Shown here: positions 45,601 through 55,031 of the stretch, in pieces | How the letters are laid out: each line of letters starts with the position of its first letter | Numbering within the stretch: position 1 is the stretch's first letter | Source: Axinella damicornis | Taxonomy: Eukaryota; Porifera; Demospongiae; Axinellida; Axinellidae | Length of the DNA stretch: 64,000 nt | Assembly: GCA_963931865.1 (NCBI GenBank) | Contig: OZ007517.1 | Location: 9,806,038 to 9,870,037 of the forward strand | Direction: 5' to 3' | The notes under the pieces: model-generated | Told to the model about the DNA's origin: nothing | Databases searched by the model: none | Seen by the model: only the letters and a program-made list of their open reading frames with translations | Made by a program: the position numbers and the translations under genes

Positions 45601-47226
45601 TATGCATCGTATTAATTTTAGCAATTTTTTTGAAACATATACAATGTATCCTAATCTTTTGTCGTCTGGCAATTATTATTCTGGTGACGCAAATTTAGAG
45701 CGCCTACAGTTGTGAGAAGTAGAGGCTGGTGCTGATCTGGCCCCATGTGGACCAGTCTCATTCCCGGCCAATCTGGGTCTGCGCACGAGACTACCGTAGA
45801 TGGGGAAATTTTCGTGTTAAAAATATTTCGTGGGTAAATTTTTCGTGGCATTAAATTTTCATAGTTTAGCTCATCAACGAAAAAATTTTAACGATCGTTG
45901 TGTCAGGAATGGAGACGTACGAACGAGCTGCTGCTATGTCATCGTCACTGACGTACCGACAAAGCGTTCTTCTGGGGCCCGCGCTTCTTCCCTTCCGCTT
46001 TGGCCCGCCGTTTGTCGAATCGAGCACATCCCGATTCTCTGAGGCATGCAATACCTCGCGAAGGAACGGAGAGCAACAGAGATCTTTTGAGATCGGGGAG
46101 TCCATCTGCGGCTTTGAAGAATCGCAGAACTTGAAGGACCGTGAGCGCAGCACAGAGTACTACTACTAGTTTACACGTGGCTGACCGTAAAAATTATCTG
46201 TTGTAAATAAATTTCGTGTGTTAAATTTTCGTGGTTGCCAAGAAAATATTTTAACAACGAAAATTTCCCGATCTACAGTATCTATAGACAAGTTCCACTG
46301 TAACCAGTTTGAGAACTTAACCTTTTCTTTACAGGAGACAGCTGAAAAGGAGGGGATCCAGGCCATGCCAACCTTCATCTTTTACAAGAATGGGGCAAAG
46401 GTAATGCACAGCTAGGATGTAGCCTCGTTCCCAGGCCGTTTCTCCCTCCCAAAACAGCCTGGGAATGAGGCTAAGCTAGGACGTAGATCTGTTAGCCTTT
46501 CTGTCCTCCGTCTGTATAACTTCATTGTAGGAGGGTTTTTGTTGCTTGCAGCTTGAAGAATACCTGCTCTCTGTGTTCATTGCCAGTACAGCTCTTAAGA
46601 AAGGCACATGAAGATTCTGACCACACAGTCGTCATCGCTGTCATTCACTGACACTAAGTTGTGAGCGCTGTAATGTCTTGTCTTCCCTTTGGCCGCCATT
46701 GCTAGCGGTTGACCGAGCGTGGTTGACATGTGGCGTGTGCGCTAATTTGGAACGAACTGCAGTACTTAGCTTGTGCTATGGCAAGTCACAACTTGGGTTA
46801 CAACGGCTACCAGGAGTGCGGTTGCCCCTCATAGACAGTCAGAACAAAAATGGCTATTTTGCTACCATAGACTTTGTATAGAACTGTCTTTCGTGATACT
46901 CTTGGGCAACATTATGAATCTTGCTGGCTATAAAATCACTCAAAGATGAAATTGGGTGCTTACATGAACTCAACGCAATTGTAGTGGAATTTTTTATAAT
47001 AGAGTCTACCGACTCTATGATATGGCAGTCAGGTGCTGTATGGCTTATACAGCCCCTCACCCTCGGGCCTGCACACCTCGGGTTCAGCACTGCATAAGCC
47101 CGACAGCACTGACTGTCATGCTGCATGTATATCTAACATACACACACATACACATACTCGCAGGTTGACACTTTGACTGGAGCCAGTGAGGCCAAACTTA
47201 AGGAAAAGCTGAACAAGAACATGTGA
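42636..47226 (+). CDS. TXN: Thioredoxin, complete (107 aa)
   Basis: Small cytosolic dithiol oxidoreductase that reduces protein disulfides, including those of ribonucleotide reductase and peroxiredoxins. Exons: 42636-42659, 42737-42841, 42939-43004, 46335-46400, 47164-47226; 324 nt, 107 aa (human 105). The active site WCGPC lies in [19 protein letters not shown], and the cis-proline loop is AMPTFIFY. Buried Asp (VVVDF) and the C-terminal helix [12 protein letters not shown] are as expected. The extra structural cysteines of vertebrate TXN are mostly absent. Intron 3 (3.3 kb) contains several transposable elements, including a SINE and a TA-flanked MITE. The gene runs in tandem behind RRM2. 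Confidence 0.97.
43480..43561. mobile_element. 82-bp hairpin element of the TAGCCTCG family
   Basis: Arms TAGCCTCGTTCCCAGGCC... and ...GGCCTGGGAAAGAGGCTA with inner dyad CCCCAGCGTTTG / CAAACGCTGGGG. Flanks GTATACTGT (43471-43479) and GTATACTGC (43562-43570) match 8 of 9. In TXN intron 3. Confidence 0.8.
44039..44356 (-). mobile_element. tRNA-derived SINE, nearly full length
   Basis: On the minus strand the head GTGGCCTAGCGGTTAAAGC (A box) and GGTTCGAATCCCACC (B box) resembles a tRNA (anticodon-loop CTGCTAA, serine-GCT-like). About 240 bp of body follow, with CACCGCATCCTTCGGAGGGG, and it ends in a TAAATAAATAAATAA tail near 44041-44070. A second copy lies at 63175-63455. Confidence 0.8.
44581..45075. 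mobile_element. About 495-bp inverted-repeat element of the TAGCCTCG family
   Basis: Arms of about 125 bp (44581-44705 and about 44945-45075) are nearly perfect inverted copies, with the subterminal motif GGTACGATTCATCACGTG facing its complement. CTGCAGAG flanks both ends (44573-44580; 45076-45083). A relative with the same arm starts at about 49336 and runs into the N gap. Confidence 0.8.
45799..46273. mobile_element. 475-bp TA-flanked MITE in TXN intron 3
   Basis: Terminal inverted repeats of about 30 bp: left GATGGGGAAATTTTCGTG, right arm complement GATCGGGAAATTTTCGTT. TA flanks both sides (45797-45798, 46274-46275). TTTTCGTGG motifs are repeated inside. It ends 61 bp before TXN exon 4. 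No transposase frame is visible. Confidence 0.7.
46420..46474. mobile_element. 55-bp hairpin element of the TAGCCTCG family
   Basis: TAGCCTCGTTCCCAGGCC to CAGCCTGGGAATGAGGCTA; flanks GCTAGGATG and GCTAGGACG match 8 of 9. It inserted 19 bp past the exon 4 donor of TXN. Confidence 0.7.
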
Positions 47227-47959
47227 ATATAACTGTGTTACACAAGTTGAGAGGACACTGACTACCTAGTCGTGCTGTGTGAATGTTTGACGTCTAGTGC
47301 TTATTGTTAGTGCAATGAGTTTGTAGAGAAGTGCTGATGGACTTGCAGGGATTTTCATTCCTAGCCAGGCTGAGGAGAGAGCCTGGGACTGAGGCTAGGC
47401 CTTTCCCACCACCAGTTTACACTTGATCACTACAAAGCAATCAAAATCTGGCGACGGGAATGGCCTGGGAATGAGGCTAAAACAATTATGTGCTCACTAG
47501 AACAGCAAGTTGCTAGGCAATTCCTTTAGAGAGGAGGAACTCCATGTATGTAGGAGTCTCGTGTATGCCAGTGATGCCACACAATACTATGTTAACTCTA
47601 TGCCAATCAATGATGATAACAATCCCATTGTGGTCAGTGAGACGACTTAAACATCACAGCAAGCATTTTCAGTTTAGCTGCAGTGTGTTTGTCAGTGAGG
47701 AGAAGCGTATCAGCTCCACCAGTACCGTAGCGCTTGTTGGGAGCAGGAGTTTGCTGAAATGTGTTCAAAGATGGACTCCTGGAGTTCCTCTGACGTGCAT
47801 GTTTGAAGAGGTCTAGCTAATAATGCCATGTCATGCATGCACATGTATGTGGCCCATCAGACCAACCTTGCAAATTCTACCGGATACAGTAGATCCGCCT
47901 TGGTATTAACAGGCCCATATATACATATATAAAAATATATATGTATATATTTCTCTCCC

Positions 47960-48163
47960 ACACTCCCCAATTCCTGTCTGCATGTCCGTCTTCTTATGTT
48001 TCCCTGTATTCCGTATGGACTGAAGTTCCTCTATAATATCTAAGTCTTCGTTTACTGTACTGTGCTGTTTCCGTTATCGTTATTGGTGTGTTTTTGTAAA
48101 ATGTCTCATGAGCTGGCTGCTCCTGGCAGGTGACAAAAAAAGTTTGATTGATTGATTGATTGT
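47960..48163 (+). mobile_element. Probable 3' end of a non-LTR retroelement with (GATT)n tail
   Basis: Sequence ending CTGGCAGGTGACAAAAAAAG then TTTGATTGATTGATTGATTG. Short 3' microsatellite tails of this type are typical of CR1/L2-like elements. No coding part is present. Confidence 0.5.
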
Positions 48164-48164
48164 A

Positions 48165-48208
48165 TAGCCTCGTTCCCAGGCCATGTGGGAGGCCTGGGAA
48201 CGAGGCTA
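48165..48208. mobile_element. 44-bp hairpin element of the TAGCCTCG family
   Basis: TAGCCTCGTTCCCAGGCC, 8-base loop, perfect complement. It abuts the GATT tail of the retroelement. No clear target duplication. Confidence 0.7.
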
Positions 48209-48440
48209 GTTCATCACATACCACAGGCGTATTATGCTTGTCAAACCACACAGGTAAATGAATGCCGCATGCAGCGTTCATTTTCACTTAGCAGATTGCA
48301 CTTGCAAATCCTCATAAATAGTTGTGGGGCGGGACCTCGTACATGTTAGCACCACAGACAGTCATGTGCATTATGCATGGAGCTGTGATGCTACCGGTAT
48401 ATAGGAACTTTTTTGCACACGTACCAGTAGATAGGATCTG

Positions 48441-48484
48441 TAGCCTCGATCATTCCCAGGCTACGTGGCCTGGGAATGAGGCTA
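48441..48484. mobile_element. 44-bp hairpin element of the TAGCCTCG family
   Basis: TAGCCTCGATCATTCCCAGG to CCTGGGAATGAGGCTA. Confidence 0.6.
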
Positions 48485-48844
48485 AACAGTCACATGGGAT
48501 AATAATTATGGTATAAGTGGAAGTGGAATACGTACTACAATCGTACAAATACAAAATTAATACATTATGATTGCACGACAGCACCAAACTAAAACAGCTG
48601 CATCCTTCAGCAAAAGGTCACATACATACAAACAACAAGTACCAAAAATAATAAAAATAAGCTGCTCTAGCCACTCTCGTTGATATCAGGGAGGTACTCA
48701 TAGTTCTGTTCTGGCCCATCAACTGCAGAGGATAGATCACAGAAGTGCCGATCAGATTTCTGTGTGTGGTCCGTCTGTGAGCTTCAGCAATGGAAGTGGG
48801 ATGGTGGGGGTTCCCTCTCCTCCTTCCTCTCACTCTTTTCCTCT

Positions 48845-48876
<32 letters not shown>

Positions 48877-49450
48877 CTTTCTTCCCCTTCCTCCTCCTCT
48901 TCCACACTCCATGTGTAGACGTATTGACAAGATGATACTGCATGCTAATGCTGAGACAATAATTGATGCCCTTGGCTGTCAGTGTGCGAGTGTAATGAGC
49001 TACATGTTTGTAAGGCAAAAGCTCATGAGACCTCTGTAAGCGAACCGTTGTGCACCACACTAACACAAATGCCATGAGGGAGGCATACAAGTGTAGCCGA
49101 TGGCGCGCACTAGGCGGAGCATTATCTTCGCAATTCGGCAACAACTCAAGACTTTTTCAACTTCCAAGATATACAGCATTTATATCATCAGGACAAATAG
49201 CAGGTGAACAGTGGACAGACATGAAAAACTGGACTAAACAGGTTTTTCCATACATCATATACAATAATACAACAATGACAATCGTGTCCATTACACAAGA
49301 GCTTGCCAGACCTCTGCACAGAGGGCCGGCTGCCCTAGCCTCATTCCCAGGCCTACCCTGTTCTTTCGGTTCGTCGGTTTGCGTTGACAATAATACATGG
49401 ATGCGGAAGAGCAGTGAAGGACAGGGAAGGCCTGGTATCATTCATCACAT

Positions 49451-49650
49451 NNNNNNNNNNNNNNNNNNNNNNNNNNNNNNNNNNNNNNNNNNNNNNNNNN
49501 NNNNNNNNNNNNNNNNNNNNNNNNNNNNNNNNNNNNNNNNNNNNNNNNNNNNNNNNNNNNNNNNNNNNNNNNNNNNNNNNNNNNNNNNNNNNNNNNNNNN
49601 NNNNNNNNNNNNNNNNNNNNNNNNNNNNNNNNNNNNNNNNNNNNNNNNNN
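49451..49650. other. Assembly gap (200 N)
   Basis: Exactly 200 N. The left edge lies inside an arm of an inverted-repeat element related to 44581-45075, and the right edge is a pyrimidine-rich simple repeat; both are hard to sequence. The size may be a placeholder. Confidence 0.98.
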
Positions 49651-50899
49651 TCCTTCCCTCACTTTCTCCCTCCCTCCCCCCCTCCTCCCCCCCCTCCTCC
49701 CTCCCCACCTTCACTACACCCCCCGCACACAAGGCATACGATGTATTTGTATTTACTCAATAGTGTACAAGAGACACACAATGTATTTTCAGGAGCACAT
49801 AAGGCATTCCTGATTACTACACAGCCAAAAACCAGTCGTACGGTATGTGCTCACTCACGTCTCTATCCCGAGTGTATTGTTTTACACATGTACATCATTC
49901 GTATGGTATTATTTGCATGCACATGCCATTCCTTCTGTCCGCTAATGAGATGGTTGGGAACGTTAATTGTTTACCGGTGTTGTTTATTTATGGTTATTTA
50001 TGGTTCTCCGGTGTCCCGAGAAGCCCAACCACACCGAATCAGAGAGCAACCCTACACGCTGGCTCCCTGTCAGCACTGAGCTATTCTGGAACCACCTTCT
50101 CCCACCTCCTTCCTTCCTCCTTTCCTTATTCCCAGGCCCCACGAAAACTGGGAAGAGGGTCTGTTCCCACTTGCGATGTTTCCCCTATGTGCTGAGTACT
50201 GTGTAATGGCTAATATTCCATCAGGAGGTACACAAATTCACGTGGTAGGTAGTTGTTGGTGATGGCTCTGTGCTTGCCAAGGAGCAACCAGATCCAAGTC
50301 ATTCTTTCCCTCCTTCCCGCTCCCCCCTTCTCTCCCCTACTTACTGTTTTTCCCGAGGTTGAGAGAGGTGAGGGTGCGTTAGGCGGGAGATAGCAGGGGG
50401 GGAGAAAGAGGACATCATTTTCACTCAGGTCCAGCTCTGTCAGATTCACAAATGAGAAAAGCTCCTGCGAAAGTTTGGAAGGGGAAGGGGGGGAGGAGTG
50501 TGTACGGGAGTGAGGGGGTGTGTGGGAGAGGGAGAGTAGGGTGTATGGGGCGAGAGAGAGGATACAGGTGTGGTCACCGTGTGTGTGAGAGAGAGAAGGT
50601 GTACTGTACGTCAAGAGAAGCAGCATGACGGCAACTTCATATCTGGATGCACTACACGACCTTAGATCATAAGGTTTCTCCCCGTGAGGATTCTCCATAA
50701 TCCCCAGGAAATGAATTATGTAAGCCCCCCAGCGCCTCGCTACATACACCACAAATAACTACATATTCATATCAGCGCTGTAGCCAGCATGCTGGCTAGC
50801 AGTGCATATACGCTCACAACACTAGACTGTGAATACCGTCCACAGTGGTTATTCATCAGCAGAGATTTGCAATAGATGGTGTGGAACTTTTCAAAAACA

Positions 50900-51450
50900 G
50901 CGCAGCATTAATCAATGGCAGGTCATAAACATTGTTCCCTGAGGTATACTCAAGGTGTTTACACAAACAGCAAGCAGTACATACGTGGTGTCGTAAACAT
51001 TGTTCCGTGAGGTATACAGTCGAGGTGTTCCACCAGTGGTGTCATAAACATTGTTCGCTGAGGTACAGTCAAGGTGTCACATACTTCCACATGAAAGTGG
51101 CATTTGCACCTATTAGACACAGTCCTGTGATCATGGGCTATCCCTGCATGCTGTCACTGCATGTTCTCTGCGTTGAAGCATGCAGCCGTAAGAGATCTTC
51201 AGCGGTGGAGCTTTGGTAGTGCTATACACTCAGGTGTCCACAGCAGTGCTACAGACATACTGCACACTGTAGTCATGGCTACACAGCATACAGATGCAAC
51301 CATCTCTGAAGCATGCTGCTGTGAGAGGTCTCCAGTGGTGGAGCTTCAGTAGTACTATATACGCTACAGACACTGCATGCTGTAGTCATGGCTACAGAGG
51401 CAACCATCTCTGAAGCATGCTGCTGTGAGAGGTCTCCACAGTGGTGGAGC
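50900..51450 (+). repeat. Two short degenerate tandem repeats
   Basis: GTCATAAACATTGTTCCCTG + AGGTATA units (about 50926-51075) and GAAGCATGC...GTGAGAGGTCTCCA units (about 51173-51440). They lie in the putative intron of the LRR gene; I see nothing coding in 50470-53990. Confidence 0.7.
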
Positions 51451-53290
51451 TATTACAGCTGCAAACCTAGCTACATATAAAGTGTCTGTGTGTGTAGAGG
51501 ACGGTCATCAATTCTCAGCACCGGACATTCTGCTACACTATACCCTGGGTTAGGCGAGCAACCGTCCAACAAAAGTCTGGCATTAGAGAATTGATGACAT
51601 CTGGCACGGCTCTGTCTCACCGTCTCGCCAACAGTCTATTCATGCGACTCTCAAGAATGGGATACAAGAGACAAAGGTATGGAGGCATGGGAACTTGCAT
51701 TCCCCGACAAAGAAGGCCAGACACCCAGGACGGTCAATCACGTTGTTGACGTTTCCACGCCCCCACACTTGCTCTCCTCTGTATCACAACAACCTAGGCC
51801 ATCCCAAGCTCATTAGCACCGTAGACCAAACACACTGGAATAGCACTTATTCAACAACCATTCATGAACAATCAAAGGCTTACAAACACGGTAAGCTGGA
51901 TGGGGGTTCAAAAGTGATCCGACAACCCTTGGGAGATCCTGCACTTGATAATGACTCCATCCTTGCACCAACAGAGACCGCTGGGTATCCTTGCACCCAC
52001 AGACACTGCTGGGTAACATCTGAATTATTATACATACCACAGTCACTTGTTACTAGGTGCAGCTCACTTATAGGCACATATTCGCGTTAGGCGCAGGTTC
52101 GACTCTCGTCTCAGCTACCGTTTCTTCCAGAAACTCTGCCATTGCATTTCCTATTTGAGGAATGTCATTCGAAATTAGCCACATCTTATAGGCGCATATT
52201 TCCTTCCTATGGAGATATAGGTGCATGCGCCTAATAATGCGCAACTACAGTAAGTCGGAAAGAACCCGGCAAAACACATTCGAGATTTTAAGTACAACAG
52301 AGAGCAAACTGTCACAGCGAGAAATGAAGATGGCCAAACGTTGCACACCATGTCATCCCTCTAACAGAGTTTGTTTACACAAGTAGGGATTACTGAGCTT
52401 GCGTGGACCAGTCTATGATCGCTTGCAGTAAGCAAACATGGCATGGGGAGGCCTGGGAGATCTGGTGATGTGTAGAGACATCAGGTAGACACACGGTGGG
52501 CAGTGCCCAACCATAACCCGTATTGTGTCACCTGTTCCTAGTATTGTGATCAGTAAACATGACACTGATTACCTGGCCAAGATTACTGGAGATTACTACA
52601 CCACACAACTAGTTTCTGGGGTCAACTTTTCGGGTGTCTGGCCATTATTCAGGTTTTGGGAGGAAAATTCATGCACATGTACAATGTATGTCATTTGGTA
52701 CGCAAAGTAAAGTAAGTGGGGAACTCTATACCATCCTGTACTGAACAATCAAACACAAGGAACGTCTCGAGTTACAAAGTGATTTTGAATGCATTCACAT
52801 CAGATCTCAGTGGGTGCTCAATAGCCTGCTACAGCGCTGAACACGATGCACTTGGACTCATGCGTATTCATTCCAACACTCTCTCCATTGGCCGGCAACA
52901 TTCAGGTTTGCATGGCAACGCACGACCTTGCCCTACCAGGAACGCAGTTGCCAGGTTCACCGCTAACCTTTGTCTTTATAGCAGATTCAGCCCGGGCTCT
53001 ACGTGTGAACAAACATGTTTTCCCGTCGGTCATTGTTGGGATCATGTGACATCAAGCATGTGTACATTAATTGGGCAAGCCATAAGCTACATGTAGCTAC
53101 CTAGGAACGAGTAAGTACGAGCTGCTGGATGCAATCAGAGTCTGCTGAAGCATCCACAAGGTGGGGTAAGACCTGAGGCTTCATTCTGAACAGCGAACCC
53201 GCCATCTGAAGGAGACTGGGTTTCTTGTAGCTTGGCATCACATAGCTGCACAAATGACGTCACAAGCGAGTCAGCCATAGGTCATCATAT

Positions 53291-53378
53291 CAGTATTTAT
53301 TTGAGGGCCATTAGGCAAATACAGTGGAGCGGCAGTATTTATTATTTGAGGGCCATTAGGCAAATACAGTGGAGCGGG
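53291..53378 (+). repeat. Tandem duplication of about 45 bp
   Basis: GTATTTATTTGAGGGCCATT + AGGCAAATACAGTGGAGCGG occurs twice. Confidence 0.8.
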
Positions 53379-54457
53379 TGATGTGTGCCAAGTCACCTCA
53401 ATTGACCATCTGACTGTAATTGATTAATGTGGTCTCCATCCTCAACAAGCCACCTGCACCAAATTTGTCTGGCTTCTATGCATTGGGCTATGGTAGGCCA
53501 TGGTGCTCTCGGCAATGCAACACTTAACTTTGAATATTCCGGGGGACCTCCTTCCCCTCGGGGAATGATGAGATTGTGCAGTTCAAGCCGGTCATTGAAA
53601 CCAATACCTGCTGATTTAACATAGCAGCTGCGACCACCTTCAGGGTACAACCCTTACTGGTCCTTCTGGCTTGTACTAACAGCACTCCCTCTGTAATAAC
53701 AACGTACGCCCCCTCACTCACTCCACTATACTCCAGTGTCACGGTGTGTGCGAATTTCAAAACAGGACAGTTGCACAGTTCAGTTTTCACAGTGATCCGC
53801 ATGCTCACAAATTATGTCTACCATCTACAGTCTCGGTACCAGACTCCCATACCCAAAAGCTAGACGCTCGGAAAAGGTTTGTGCCTGCTGTTGAACTACA
53901 CAGTACGGCATGCATTTCTCATCATGATGGTAACCATATGCATACGAGTCTTGTACCGAGACTACGATCTACACGACCCCCCTCTCTCTCTCCTTACCTT
54001 GGGCACGTCTCTAACGTTATTGACGCTCATGTTGAGGGACGTCAGCGTCTTCCTGTAGTGGACCACCTCCAGGGGCAGCTCCGAGAGCCTCAGGTGAGAG
54101 CAGTCCCAGTAGTCCACTGCGGGAAGCTTCTTGCGAAAACATTCACACAGCCACTTGCTCATCTTGAGTGGTTTACTGATATCGCCGGCCCCAGAAAGAT
54201 CTAAAGAGCTAGTTCTACTTCAACAAGCACCTCTCTAGTTCAGCGCCTTGGTGAAATGTAATTACTTCCGTCTCAAGTACATACAGGAAATATTCATGAG
54301 GGCGGTTAAATCTGAAATAGTAGACACTTCCAAACCATCATTCCACGCATTCTTTCAGAGCACTGCTAATGACCTAATGAATGAGTCTCAACTACTAGAC
54401 ACGCCCTAATGATCATTCTACACATTCTTTCTAGGAGCCACACACAAAAACCTCCAG

Positions 54458-55000
54458 CTAATGAGTCTCTCGGTCTGCCTTCTTTAATTTCACCAGCAGC
54501 TGCACGGCCCGGTCATAACTCCATCCCTGTGACATCAAAGGTCCCCGAGCAGCATCCACATACTTGCCGAGAAAGTCCTGCCCGTACCGGACTGCACTGA
54601 ACTCTGACGCCCATTTATGGACAAATTCCCTCCCCTGGAGATGCTCCATCAGAGAATACAAAGATGTGGCTTCAACAGTACAAGGTTCACCTCTGTCCTC
54701 ACCCCTAGCAGTAGTTCGCAGTCTTTCACACATAGTGAAATCTTTGTGTCTGTCTTCATGCCTGTCTTCCTTGTCTTCAGTCTGTTTACACCTGGTAACG
54801 TTTTCCGATACTGTCGACAACAGTGTCTGTGTCTTTACATGTGTCGGTGACAGCGACTGTGTTTGTGTGTGTGTCTGTGTATGCGTGAGTGTCAGTGTAT
54901 GTGCTTGTGTAGTCTCCCAAACCCAATAGCATAGCTCGCCAGCATACATCAGAGCAAGCATGTGAATATCACTCCAAATACCTGGAGATGGGAGGAGTGT

Positions 55001-55031
<31 letters not shown>

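Larger units (their letters stand above)
47227..50344. other. Region without a supported gene; contains repeats and an assembly gap
   Basis: Holds the TXN 3' UTR, a retroelement tail (about 47960-48163), hairpin elements (47364-47480 region, 48165-48208, 48441-48484), a poly(C) run (48847-48872), pyrimidine-rich tracts and a 200-base N gap. A minus-strand frame near 50209-50270 ending YLLMEY could be an exon of the LRR gene, but I cannot support it. Confidence 0.5.
50345..54162 (-). pseudogene. LAP-type leucine-rich-repeat protein (Erbin/Scribble-like) N-terminus, frame-disrupted exon 2
   Basis: LAP proteins are LRR scaffolds at cell junctions. Exon 1 (54162-53998) encodes MSKWLCECFRKK, DYSHCSL-like DYWDCSHLRLSELP and LTSLNMSVNNVRDVPK, resembling the starts of Erbin and Scribble. 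Exon 2 (50464-50345) continues in phase with ELFSFVNLTELDLSENDVLF, then LPP, AISRLTH and LTSLNLGKN. However, these three blocks lie in different frames: one extra base in a C7 run (about 50396-50402) and one extra C near 50370. The rest of the gene is not found. This may be assembly error at a homopolymer, or a decayed gene fragment. The identification rests on the LRR consensus and the CysCys-rich start. Confidence 0.5.

Noticed and set aside
45866..46169. Overlapping 95- and 89-codon frames in TXN intron 3
   Set aside because: Interior of the TA-flanked MITE; no transposase motif such as DDE/D spacing or a helix-turn-helix is visible.
50209..50270. Terminal exon of the LRR gene ending YLLMEY
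   Set aside because: Not LRR-like, phase cannot be verified because of the frame breaks, and the acceptor is weak.
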